Shown here: positions 43,031 to 54,051 of the stretch, one piece after another | Position numbering within the stretch: the first letter of the stretch is position 1 | How the letters are laid out: every line of letters begins with the position of its first letter | Assembly: GCF_036669915.1 (NCBI RefSeq) | Contig: NC_089318.1 | Span: 10,112,390 to 10,176,389, forward strand | Length of the DNA stretch: 64,000 nucleotides | Reading direction: 5' to 3' | DNA from: Pocillopora verrucosa | Taxonomy: Eukaryota; Cnidaria; Anthozoa; Scleractinia; Pocilloporidae | Position numbers and translations under genes: made by a program | The notes under the pieces: generated by a model | What the model was told of the DNA's origin: nothing | Databases searched by the model: none | The model's input: the letters and a program-made list of their open reading frames with translations, nothing else

Positions 43031-43851
43031 AATTACGGCTGACACTTTTTAAAAACCTGTGAACACCGCCAAGAGTTCTTGATTTGTTGTTAAATGAAGA
43101 TGAGGGGCATTATTATTTAATGAAGTTGTGAAAACTCCTTTAGGAGCCAACGATTATTCTGAACCAAAGACCAAGGACGATATCTCGTAATTCAATACTC
43201 GCACTCGTGTGTCGCTGAATCTAGTGTTTCATAGCAACTCAGCGTGAGCGTTTGACTAAGAAAAAAATTCATGTTATAGAAACGTGTCCCGAATTCGACA
43301 GAAAATAAATATGTTTTTCCATCGGTTACTGGTTTGATGATTTGGAGGCGAACTGGTAAAGGTCAGGGCGAATTTTTGTTTACGTTTGGGGGCGAAATCG
43401 CAATGGTAGTTGGGGCTAAACTTTCAATCACGTCCGTAAACAAACACAACGGGGAGTGCACGCGGAAAAGCTTAATTGTTTGTATTAAAAGATAAATCCA
43501 TTACTGAAAAGAATAATCGAAATCGGAATTCGGATTTTCAAAATTTAGAATCACATAAGGAAATCAGTTTCGTACTACGCGTTACATTTTTTATGTAAAT
43601 ACATCGTTATATTCTACACAGGAATTTTTTTTTCAAAGTAACAGATTCCAAGTTATAAGTTAACTTCCCAGTAAATCTGTAGTACATTCAACTTAACTAT
43701 GCGTTTACTAAGTTTCTTGTTCATCATTTACATTAGTTTTGAATCTAACAGACTACAAAGCCAACAATAAATATGCTTATCCCTATAGTATCCTCTTCCG
43801 TTTACATTTAAGACAAAGAAGTTCCAGGATAAAAGTCCACGCCTATTTCAT
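43031..43851. other. Spacer between receptors 7 and 8
   Basis: No gene. The 3' end near 43739-43851 may carry the 3' UTR of receptor 8. Confidence 0.35.
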
Positions 43852-44787
43852 TTACTCTAACTTCCCGTCCATGGCAGTCAGCGATGATGAAAAACTGCTC
43901 TTATTGAGAGGAATAATCTTTTTTGACTTCGATGAAACGGGACAACAAAATCGTCTTTTAATGTCCTTTTTTATATCTCTCTTGAAGAAAGAATACGCCA
44001 AAGGGTTGGTAGCAGAGTTTAACCCTAGAAGGATTATTCTATATTCTCTATCATTACATGCTTTAACAATACCAGAAATCCTTATTAAGCTGCATCTCAT
44101 AAAACTACCATAACACATCAGGAACAATCCGACTACAATCCCCATCATTATAATGGCAGACTTTTCCTGAGTTTTGAAGGAAACCTGATGATTAAAGCGT
44201 AACTGTTTTGCTAACGAACGAGTGGCTCGATTATGCTTAAATACAACTTTTAACATGGATGTAAAGACACATATTAATACAAAACTTGAAAATATCTCGA
44301 AACTGATAAACATCACGGATAAAGTATTTTTAGGGATGTTTAAATTTTGTGAAAAGGAAGTATTCAATATAACATTTGCCGCAAAAGTCATGATAGCGGT
44401 TGGAATTACCCAGGATAAGATAACCATCTGAATGACTCGACGACGCTTCATAATAGTCAAGTATTTTAAAGGTTTCACAATAGCAATGTAGCGATCCAAG
44501 ACTAAACTACAAAGGTTTGCCACAGACGCAAAAGCGAACAGGTTCCTTATAATCCACACCACCATCGAAATAGGTCGATCGTTGCACAGATCAAGCGACT
44601 CACACACAAACAACGAAGGAACAGTAATCATCCCGACACAGAAGTCAGCCACTGCAAGCGAAACAATGAACGCATTGGTTTTGGTGCGAAGCTGCCGTTT
44701 GCTACAAACAAGGAAGATGATAAATCCATTTCCAGTCATGGCGAGAATCGAAAGAAGCCAGCCAAGAATCCAAAACCACAATTGCAT
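43852..44787 (-). CDS. Class A GPCR, array member 8 (311 aa)
   Basis: Intronless receptor, ATG at 44787 giving MQLWFWILGW. It keeps GN, LAVADFCVGM, LDRYIAIVKP, W in TM4 (LSWVIP) and the third-loop RSLAKQLRFNHQVSF. TM6 reads MCYGSFMRC, so the proline position of CWxP is serine, and TM7 is NSATNPLAY with threonine for the usual isoleucine. Loop 1 has two cysteines (CESLDLC). The C-tail is the longest of the set and serine-rich. It is the most diverged full-length copy; sister of the gene at 41643 by flank and tail similarity. Confidence 0.92.
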   Translation of the reverse strand: MQLWFWILGWLLSILAMTGNGFIIFLVCSKRQLRTKTNAFIVSLAVADFCVGMITVPSLFVCESLDLCNDRPISMVVWIIRNLFAFASVANLCSLVLDRYIAIVKPLKYLTIMKRRRVIQMVILSWVIPTAIMTFAANVILNTSFSQNLNIPKNTLSVMFISFEIFSSFVLICVFTSMLKVVFKHNRATRSLAKQLRFNHQVSFKTQEKSAIIMMGIVVGLFLMCYGSFMRCSLIRISGIVKACNDREYRIILLGLNSATNPLAYSFFKRDIKKDIKRRFCCPVSSKSKKIIPLNKSSFSSSLTAMDGKLE

Positions 44788-45260
44788 TTTTTACTTTTTG
44801 ATCATCAAGAAATCAATGCTCTGATAAGTTTTTACCCGTCGAGACCCAATACCATGACTTAAGCAAGCGTCTGGTAACCTTAACCATTTAGTGAAATATA
44901 AATTTCGTTTTATGAATGGGTGTCTCAAAACCTTTTGTTATTTTTTATTTGGGTGTTGAAATCGTCTGTAATATGCCCTTTTTGACTCTTATTGGTTGAT
45001 TAACACAAATTCATGAAAGGAAAATAGTTTTTTTTAAAAATTTTTTGATGTAAAGAGTGAGAGCCAACACAAGTGTTCTCGAGATTACCAGTCGCCCTTG
45101 TCATGGGAAATAAAAGCTTGTTAACGTCTTTTGTTAGTCTGATATCTGCTACATTGACCGGGCGTCTCATTAATCTCTACTCTTTTTGGCCTTAATTCTC
45201 GATACGTCCCAATTTTTTGACAGCTTTGAAACAAAAGTAAAAAGCATAATTAAATCAGGG
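44788..45260 (-). promoter_or_regulatory. Upstream region of receptor 8, duplicated
   Basis: Collinear with 42540-43030 (CTCTGATAAGTTTTTACC, GAAATATAAATTTCG, CCTTTTGTTATTTTT, GTTGAAATCGTCTG). It marks a tandem duplication unit of about 2.2 kb. Confidence 0.55.
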
Positions 45261-45694
45261 TCACATCGGCCAAGAACACGGAAACTGAAGACCAATCCAA
45301 GAGGGTCAAATTTTGATATTGCATGAACATTGTGTACATCGTAGATTTGTCGTTCGTTTGCTCAGTGTGAAATTGAATTTTTTGCCGTTGTCTTTTAAAA
45401 TCGCGTTGATTTTTAAGCTATAATTAAACTTGAAATTACTTTTCGATACTTGAATAAGCTTTGAGTTTGAAATGTCTTCAAATAGTGCCGGCAAACACAG
45501 AAGCGTGACGTCACAACTATGTTTACATGCTCTCACTGAACTCACCAGTTGACCTGTGGGAGTGCTAGTACTATGTCAATTACTTTAAAAAGCTCTTCTC
45601 AAGATTTAAGTATCTACTTAGTATTTTACCTACAGGGAACTGACAACCATTCAAAACTAATAACGAGCTTTTCATTTCAAAACGAATTAAGAGC
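45261..45694. other. Intergenic, nothing recognised
   Basis: No supported gene or repeat. Confidence 0.35.
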
Positions 45695-46300
45695 TGTTCA
45701 CGTTGCTTCTTGAGTGCTCTAACTGCTTCCTGCATGCTTTACAACAAAACAGAGCACAGTCAAGGCTTCTCTATTTGCTTTAAAATAAAGAATCCGTTAA
45801 ATTCCCCACGCATTATTTTCAATTTTAAAAAGAGACCTCTTTTTCCAAAGCAAACAACAGTGTCGTCAGCTTGCTCTGTACTCAGTCTCATAAAGCATGC
45901 TACAATAAGTCTATCAGAATCGTTGTTATAATGGTTCAAATAATCTGATTGGTGAAACAAGACCAAAGCTGTCAAAAATGACAATGCGGCAACAAAGTTC
46001 ACAATCTTTAAACTGAAATAGTTCGGCAGGTCGAATTTGACACTTTTACCTGAAGTTTTTTAGTCTCTAACACAGAATCTGAAAGTGAAATGTTCAGTGA
46101 AATCCTATTTAATTATGGCTCATAAAATCAGGCAAGACCTGTTCACGTGACAAGTAGAAAACAAACTGCTAAAGGCGTGTGTTTTATGAATGAACGACAG
46201 CCGAATTCACAGGGACATGAAGATTGCTCGGAATGACAGCGCCGTAAAACTCGGATGCTGTGACTGATGAAGCCTTCCACTCAACGCATCGGAAAGGATA
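45695..46300 (+). repeat. Repeat family B, copy with inverted head
   Basis: 45715-45780 is the reverse complement of the head at 18423-18490, preceded by GCTTCTTGAGTGCTC, a trace of the 32-bp unit. 45955-46295 is the body in the same orientation as 18590-18945. The element has been rearranged internally or two copies lie back to back. Confidence 0.65.
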
Positions 46301-46419
46301 TAAAATTTTACCTTCAATTAAGCCTGAGAGAAGTCTGGGAAATGATCAGACATAGAACAATTTGGCACATGGCGTGACAGCCTTAGCTCAGCTCTATGAT
46401 TGATTGGTGCACTTATAGA

Positions 46420-46520
46420 TTTCGTACCCAGACCCTACCATGTCACTGTTACTACTGTAACTGAAATACAACCGCGTAGCCGTAGAGGGATGTAGCGATT
46501 GAGCGTATAATTTCAAATAT
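46420..46520. repeat. Hairpin repeat, family C, second copy
   Basis: TTTCGTACCCAGACCCTACC with CAACCGCGTAGCCGTAGAGG downstream parallels 31528-31608. Confidence 0.45.
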
Positions 46521-46849
46521 ACCAGGGCATCACACGAAGCTTTTTTCGATAAAACGAGCAGGTTTACCCTTGAAGTGTGCCACACGAAATCCTCTTTGGT
46601 TATGTAATAGTGAAGAGTAATGATGGTTTTTGTCATCCTTAATAAATAACGCTAACCTGGAGCCTCGACCGCAAGGGTCGGTTTAGCTCTTGTTGCCATG
46701 GAAATGATTTGCGTACTAGCGCCCGCGATCATAAGGAACAATTAATATCGAATTGTTTCCTCGCAAAGAAATGAAAAGACGTCTCTTGGATCTTGAATCG
46801 CCTGTTTTTGCCAGGCTGTTTTCAATTAGATACGTGCTCTAGATTTTCC

Positions 46850-46879
46850 ATGGGGTGCTTCAAAGATCGTTATCAATGA
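46850..46879 (+). other. Upstream ORF before the SPATA7 start
   Basis: ATG with nine codons and TGA, ending eight bases before the SPATA7 ATG. If included in the 5' leader it could lower translation; the transcription start is not known. Confidence 0.3.
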
Positions 46880-46886
46880 AACAGAG

Positions 46887-49800
46887 ATGAGCTCGGGAGG
46901 TAATTCTTCGACTCGCCTACGAAATGGCCACTACACCTTGAAGAGTAGTGGTACGTTTGTAGACTTTTAGCTTAAGTTCAGGCGATCTTTATAACTGTTT
47001 GATTTAAGGAAAGTTGTGTCTTTTAAAATCAAGTTAAAAGTATCTTTATAAACCAAAAGGTGTGAATTAAATATGTTGCAGGGTCATTTTAGTAGAATAA
47101 TTTGTAAACAAACCAGGAAAAGTTAGCATTAATATACTCGCTTTGTGGTGCAAGTTAGTTAAAGCTGCAGATTACATCTCTCTTGCTTGAGCCTTTTAAA
47201 AACTATTATGTGCAGATCATAGACTGAATATTATGCTACAGTAGCTTAATGCATTATAATTGTGCTTGTGTTTTGAAGCTGATGATGGTCTCATGACGTA
47301 GTGATAACAAATTGACTGCTGTAAATTCTTGTGTATTATGAAGTAGAGTACATGGTGGGCTAAACTTAGCAATGATAGTATGCATGCACAGAAACTATCC
47401 ACTGACGGATAATCACATAATAATCACTTAGAACCTTCCACCTGCAATCCAGTATGGGACCATCTTGAATCAAGCTGGCTAAGCTTTGGATTAATCCCAT
47501 TTTTAGGGTGTCTTTCACTCGTTTACTCCCAAGATTTATAGATCAATCTTTCTTTTGCTGTACATTGCTTGTGATTTGCAATCAGAGAATTTGGTATTAA
47601 ACTATAGAATTTCCTCTTATAGATATTTTTCTTACGTACCCTCTCGCTTACTTAAGCACTGCCTGACAATGACCAATATGAATTGTTTAGGAGAAATTCA
47701 GTTTTGGTAACTCCTGGCATTGAAAGGGTTCTGATAATTATGGCATTGGTGGAAGGGTCACTATGTAAGTTTCTTGAAATAACAGTAAGATGATAGTTTT
47801 ATCATCCCATGTTAACTGTTTGGTTTTTATTTTGTAGCCCTTGCACCTACAGCCATGTCATACATGGGGCAGGATTTCATTGCAAACCACATGAAATCTC
47901 ATTACAGGCGAATCCTGTCTGCTAAAGGTGACCTTTAATTTCCTGTTTTGAACCTTCAACAATTTCTGAATTGTTTTTTAATTTGTAATGAGACTAATCA
48001 ATATACTTAAATTTAAGATTTAACAATTTCTGAGTCTCACAAAGGTTGGATGCTAATGGCTAAGCTAGCATAAAATATACAGCTGCTTTCATTGAGAGAG
48101 ATGACTTCTGGTAGAGATGAGAAAGGATGCAGACTCTAAGTGTTGTGTGATTTTTTTTTAAATCATTGGTAGATTTATTATAAAATTACCTTCTTAAACA
48201 TTTGTTGTATGTTCCGATTTCTACTTTTGTTATAGCGGCTGTTGATACATCTCCTCCAAAATCTATGAAAGCGCATATGAAAGGTAGGCTAAGTGTTAGA
48301 TTAATAAGCTGATTATTGCTTTGATCTTAAAAATGATATTGTTACAAGTAAATAGTGTACTCTGACTGATTAATGACTGAGTAATTAAAGTGTCCAGATA
48401 AATGTTCCTTGTCACCTTTTGTATTTTATAATGCAGTGTGTAATAGCTTTTTATTCTGTAACCTTTTGTAATTTTAAGCTCGTGACCAAAAAAAGTGGGC
48501 TGCTTTGGAAAGTAGATCTGGAACTCCATCACCTCTTAGAGCAAAGGTGAGGCATACCTATTTACACTTACCTCTGAATCCTCTGGTTTTACACCCTCCA
48601 CAAAAAACCAACATTCCTGATTCCAATTTGACCTGTAAACAGTGGATGAGAAGAACAACCTGGTGGAATGTTCATTGCTAAATTCCCATTATTTATTTAT
48701 TCATTCTAGACCCCTTCTTTGGAATTCTTATCTTCATCACACAAGGAGTCATACCCCTTAAATTCAACAAAAAACAGGCCGTCTCCAGGGCATAGGCAAA
48801 CCACAGGGACTCCACTTCAAAGAAGTTTGTCTTTGCATTCCCTTGGTCAAGATTGTACTCCTGCAGTGTCTTCTTCTTCTCCAAGAGATACAGCATTAGA
48901 ACGTCAAATGTCTACACCAGTGCTTGATAAAATAAAATCCAAACCACCGGTGTCACCCATACAAAGACATAGAAGACAAAAAACTGAACTGAAAGGCCAT
49001 TTTCATACAGAGAATCAGAGAACTAATTTTCAACATGTTGATCAATCTGATCAAAGTTTATCAAACAATTTGGATGGAAATTTTGACACACTGTTGAGTA
49101 GTTATGAAAATCAGTCATATGATCTCAAGAATCCAGGGATGATGTTGAATAGAACTGGAAAGAAGAACCTAGCAAGAACTCTTGATAAAAATAGAACGTT
49201 TCTTGATGGCTTTAAACGCAGTGACAGAACAACCAGACATAAGGATGTTCCACACCTTGACCTCTCAAATGTACAATATAGTTACAGAGGTCCTCCATCA
49301 ATTAGAACAGTTCCAGAGTCCCCTGATTTCAAGGCAAACATGTGGTGAGTAATGATTCAGGGACATTAAAACAGTGGATAAAAATTAGACACTAATGATT
49401 TCTTACTGACTTGCATTGTTAAATTCTCATTGCAAAGTTCTGTATAATTGTTTGTATTCCAAGGAATTAAACTGACATGAGATTTGCATTAGAACCAGGC
49501 AAACACAGCCTGGCATATAATTACTTTACTCTAAATGGTGCTTTTGATGTTGCTCAGACTATGCAGAGCACTTCTCATGAAGGAATGTAGTAAAACCATA
49601 ATTGGCCTGGCTCACCATTGAGTTTCTAAGTAAAACTCGGTGTTACAAAGCACACAACCAGCAGGTCTGATGTTCTAGTCCTTACTGAAGGGCTCCTACT
49701 GTATTTTTCTCTGTCTTACACTAATGACAAAACAAATGACATTTTTTGTTGTACAGCTCATGTAAATACTTATGTGTACATGCACTGAAATGCTAATACC

Positions 49801-51557
49801 AATAACTCAGCTAGCTGTGCTTTTGAAATCAGCAAATGTTTACTGACTTAAAATTTATGAACTTTTGCCTTCAGTGTTGGAGAAGATTTTAAAGAGGCCT
49901 TTTTTTTCATTTACACTAAAGTAAGCTGTAGTTTAATACTCCAAAGTGTAAAGTTACTATTTTTATAATTAATTTTAAAAATCTGATGTACATGGTACCA
50001 TTTATTGGAAACTTAAAAGGTAAGCAACAATTAAGTTAGGTATTGTATTTTCTAACACATATTTATGTTTATCCTATTAACCAGGGAAGAGGAACAACAG
50101 TATCTCAAATTCATTTCTGATGTTACCACTGACATCCTAGCCAGAGGCATTTTTAGCAATAGGTACTATTCAGTTGTCTATAAAATCCTGTTCAGAATAA
50201 AAGCAAACTTAATGCACTTCACAAACCATTTTTTAGTTGTGTTGTACACCTGTATACAGTAGTAAAACTACTCAGTGCAATAAAATACTCTGTGCAAAGA
50301 ACTCTCGTAGTGACATGCTGTAAACTTGGGATCTGACTAATTTCAGTTTAAATAGTTTTGTGCATCTTTTGTGTTTATTTGTTTACACAATAATAATGGC
50401 TTATTTATTCATTTTTGTACATCACTCTTGTACTTGTTGTATATTTAGGAATCAGGTTATTAAAACCTTTGGTCTTCAATGGTAGAATGTTGTCTCTCCT
50501 TTATATGAGGTTGTACATGTATTGAGCAGGGTCTTGTAAAGTTTCCTTTTACAGCTACTGTTTCGTCACTTCATGTAACACAATCTCTACTGACTCTTCT
50601 CCATTAAGGGATAGATGTCTTTGTGACAAGACTAACCAGCAACTGAGTAGAAAATTAATCTGTACTTTCTTGTACCTGGAATATATGTTGGACAACTTGA
50701 CCTCACAATCCAAGTTTTAAATAAAAAGTGGGTTTACCGGGTTGAACTAAAAATTAATTTGTGCCCATGCATTTGTGTTATTCTTTGTAAGCAGGCACAG
50801 TGTATTAAGTTTTCTGCCTGTAGATTGCATGGGGCTCAGCTAGAACACTTCTTTACAAGAGCTCTGTATCATACATCCCCCAATGAAATTTGTAAAGTTT
50901 GTGTAAAAGGAGTGTTTGACTGTATCTTTGTTTCATATTTATTTAATTTAACCTTTGCTTTATACTTAGGGTTCTAAAGCAAGTTTTTGAAATGCACATT
51001 GAAAGAAGGAAGGATAAATTGGATGAAGTAAGAACACATCAATATTTTGATTTTACTCAGCTTTAACACTATTGATTACAAACATATGTACACCATATAT
51101 TTGTACAGTGTGGGTCAGTTTGTGTAATTGAGTTATACTGTCAATCATAAAGGAGTATTTCACAAAAAACCAAAGTAGGTGTATGTCAGAGAGAATGGAG
51201 AACACATATGACCAATTATTCTCTATTAATAATAATTAATATAATTGTTAATTATTCTTTATAGAGTTACAACTTTGTGTCTGGTTTTAATTGAAAGGAT
51301 GGTTGGATAAAATTTCTTGACCATCAAAGGTTGTACATGTTGTGATACGTTAAAACCAACAGAATACACTCATTACCTCTGACCCTCAATTGGAAATTGC
51401 TCTTTGCAGTAATTCTACCCTGGATATCTACATCCATGAAATTTTTGGGGATTCCAAGAATATTTTTCATATTATTAATTTATTTTGTTTTTTTCAGAGT
51501 CGTCTGCAGGAAATGATAGAGCAGCTTAAGGAAGATTTGGGAATTACAGACAGCTAA
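46887..51557 (+). CDS. SPATA7: SPATA7 homologue, 8 exons (about 366 aa)
   Basis: Exons: 46887-46950, 47838-47927, 48236-48283, 48479-48546, 48710-49344, 50085-50162, 50970-51027 and 51498-51557; every junction is GT-AG and the summed frame is open to TAA. The N-terminal part (FIANHMKSHYRRILSAK, about residues 34-50) and the C-terminal part (EEEQQYLKFISDVTTDILAR and GIFSNRVLKQVFEMHIER, from about residue 302) match conserved segments of spermatogenesis-associated protein 7. In vertebrates this is a ciliary protein of the photoreceptor connecting cilium, partner of RPGRIP1. The long exon 5 is low-complexity and serine-rich. The protein is much shorter than the human one (about 600 aa), ending just after the conserved C-terminal domain. 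AATAAA follows at about 51627. The first exon is the least certain. Confidence 0.85.
47512..47752. repeat. MITE-like repeat, family D, in SPATA7 intron 1
   Basis: CTCGTTTACTCCCAAGA at the left, TTTGGTATTAAACTATAGAA inside and GGAGAAATTCAGTTTTGGTAAC ... GAAAGGGTT at the right parallel the element at 35140-35357. Confidence 0.5.
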
Positions 51558-52438
51558 CATGAAACCTTTCAATTTTGAGATCTGATTAATTGTCCTTTCT
51601 AGCTGTGATACATTTTCTTGTAAATCAATAAAAAAATTTGTTGATATATCAGGGAAATATATTCCAGCTTGTGAGTTAAGGTTTTTTCTCACCAACTATT
51701 CACAAGATGGTGTATTGATAATCAAAAGGAGAATTTTCATGTCAATCACCGCAGTCTGCATTTCAAGGGTTGAAAGAAGTTAATTTTAATCCTCACATGT
51801 TTGAGGGAAAAATCACCTTCAGATAATTTTGAAAATTTAATATATTGCAGTAATAAATTAAAAAGACAAAAAACTTGAACAATTTTTCATTGGGTGAAAA
51901 TATAATCAACCTGATGCAAATCAACGAAGTCAACAGTTTATTAAATAATTGACAATTCATTGTTACAAATTTTATTGAATTTCCCAAGAGTGCAAGGAAG
52001 TAGAAATACAATATTTTCAACACTAGTATTTTATTAAACAAATTACAAACACAGGAATATGTTGTGTAAGTGAAGTATGTAGCTCAAAAACAATTACTAG
52101 TAACCAACCTTGTGTTCTGGAGTTCAGCAGGTTAGCCATTAGAAAAAATACTTGGGCCTGAATAACTGGCAACATGAACATCACATTCAGAGTGTCTTTG
52201 CATCCCTGAATTAGTAATCCTTGTGAAGCAGTATTGTTTTAATGACAGTCCAGTTCATTACAGGTGGTGACCATGAAATTATTTTCAGGGCAACTTTCTG
52301 TAACAACTTCTCTCTACTGACAACTTTTTTTTGCCATGGATGACTCAGGTTGTAAAGAATCAATTGCAGTAAAAATGTTGCTGCTGTGAATCTGCGCAGT
52401 TTACATACATGAAGTTTTATAAATAGTTATAATCCTGG
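51558..52438. other. Convergent 3' ends of SPATA7 and MINPP1
   Basis: SPATA7 polyadenylation signal AATAAA at about 51627 (+). TTTATT on the plus strand near 52030 gives an AATAAA for MINPP1 on the minus strand. No additional gene. Confidence 0.45.
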
Positions 52439-53857
52439 TCACAATTCCCCATGATAGTTTTCAGCACTGTTGCTTTCCAAGCTGCATAATGATGACAGGT
52501 TACATGACCCATTCTGTTTAGTGTCAAAACACTGCAAAAATGTCTCTAGAGGGCACTCTCTCTGTTCACCACAACAAGGCAAAGCTACCAACTCTTCATT
52601 AACAAATACTTGGATTTTGAAAGGCCCCATTTTGTAACTATCTGATTCCTTACCACAAGAGTTATCATCTGCATTGCAACTGTATACAACAAATGCAATG
52701 TTTGCTCCAAATGGCACAATTTCACTGGTTCTGTATTTGCGCCCAGAGTGCACATTCATGTTGCCAGCTCTCAGTTTCTCCTGATCTTTGAATAATCCAA
52801 GCAAGGCATAAAGAGGTTGTAGAGTCTCACTATGGGCAAACATAAAATTGCCATACTTTTTCTCACTTGAAGATGGATCTGTTGCATTTTTAAGGCTGCT
52901 TACAATGTTTCCTAATAAAGGGCATCCAATTTGATAGGTTATTGGGTATCCATAGCCTCTCTTCCAATAATGTTTCAAGTCTGATAAGTACTCTAGAGTC
53001 AAGAAATCTTCCTTGTCAAAAAGGAGGCACCAAGTATTTTCTCTGTTAAAGATTGCAACCTCAAAAATGCAAGCAGTGTACATTCCAACAATAGTTTCTG
53101 CTGTGAAAGTTGTCTGGGGATTATCAGGACGCTTTGTCATGAGCCGTTGTATTTTATGACCAATACGTTCCATTTCTATACCACGTTTAAACTTTTTGTG
53201 CTCATGAAGTGCTGTGTCGTTATCTGCAACTTTCACATTGTACATTGGGCATACATCAAAAAAGCGAAGTAAATGATCGTTGTTAGTTTCTTTCGACTCG
53301 ACTGCCACAGGTTGAAAACCACTCGCACCCAGCCTACCTCGCCCCTCGAACAAACCAAACGCAAAAGCCATAGCACTCTGTACTGTTCTGGAAGTTCCCG
53401 TACTGATGAAATCGAAGTTATGCGGATGATACGGGTGCGATAGCAAGCTTGGAAAACGTTTCAGAAATTCTTTGGCGAGAGAATACAATTCTTCTTCTCC
53501 AGCGGATGCCAAAAGTTTGTCATGATCAAGAGAAAAGGGATTTTTCCAAGGAAGATGTAGGTCTCCAACAGACCAGTTTGAATCGATCTCCTCGTTGATC
53601 ACATCAAGCATTTTTTCAATTTTTTTCACGTCCTTTTTGCTAGGGTAGCGCGTCCCATGTCTTATGACCATGCTGATGTGAAGAGGATCGCAACCTATGG
53701 GCGCTTCAAATGGGATCTCTTTCCGTTGATACCGGGTTTTTGATCCAAACTTAAGCCATGTCTTCTTTGAAGATTTGTTCTCTCTTTCATTGACAGCACA
53801 TCCTAGTATTGCAAAGAAAATGACAGATGTGATCACTTTCGAGACAGTCACCATCAT
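52439..53857 (-). CDS. MINPP1: Multiple inositol polyphosphate phosphatase 1 homologue, intronless (472 aa)
   Basis: Histidine acid phosphatase that removes phosphates from InsP6 and related inositol polyphosphates in the ER lumen or secretory path. The catalytic RHGTRYP is at 66-72 (R66, H67, R70), and the proton-donor segment reads AHSETL (H342, E344) where relatives have HAE. A hydrophobic signal sequence (VITSVIFFAILGC) starts the protein. The ATG at 53857 is chosen since the longer frame starts only with TTG; a second ATG follows at 53854. Length matches human MINPP1 (487 aa). The C-terminus is HGEL, resembling the ER-retrieval SDEL/KDEL signal of relatives but with glycine for aspartate. 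No intron is seen, unlike the vertebrate gene, suggesting a retrocopy origin or intron loss. Confidence 0.92.
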   Translation of the reverse strand: MMVTVSKVITSVIFFAILGCAVNERENKSSKKTWLKFGSKTRYQRKEIPFEAPIGCDPLHISMVIRHGTRYPSKKDVKKIEKMLDVINEEIDSNWSVGDLHLPWKNPFSLDHDKLLASAGEEELYSLAKEFLKRFPSLLSHPYHPHNFDFISTGTSRTVQSAMAFAFGLFEGRGRLGASGFQPVAVESKETNNDHLLRFFDVCPMYNVKVADNDTALHEHKKFKRGIEMERIGHKIQRLMTKRPDNPQTTFTAETIVGMYTACIFEVAIFNRENTWCLLFDKEDFLTLEYLSDLKHYWKRGYGYPITYQIGCPLLGNIVSSLKNATDPSSSEKKYGNFMFAHSETLQPLYALLGLFKDQEKLRAGNMNVHSGRKYRTSEIVPFGANIAFVVYSCNADDNSCGKESDSYKMGPFKIQVFVNEELVALPCCGEQRECPLETFLQCFDTKQNGSCNLSSLCSLESNSAENYHGEL

Positions 53858-54051
53858 ATTCTTCGCGACATCGAGAAGAAAGCAAAGCAAAAAAAATACA
53901 GACAAGAGACTTTCCTCGGTGAATCTCGCTCAGTACAACGCCAAACGTTGGCAGGCGCAAATGCATATGAGAAGACCTGGCTCTACTGAGTAGTCTTTTC
54001 GTCTTTTCGGGCTTTGCTAGTTCTCAGATCTCCGATCCGTGAGTTTTAAAC
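53858..54051. promoter_or_regulatory. Divergent promoter between MINPP1 and WDR74
   Basis: Only 194 bp separate the two ATG codons, which point away from each other. No TATA box is evident, and the interval is less AT-rich than its surroundings, fitting a bidirectional housekeeping promoter. Confidence 0.6.

Noticed and set aside
4771-44824. Conserved antisense ORFs of 66-115 codons opposite the start of each receptor
   Set aside because: They recur because the sense sequence (TM1 to loop 1) is conserved; no independent start context or domain.
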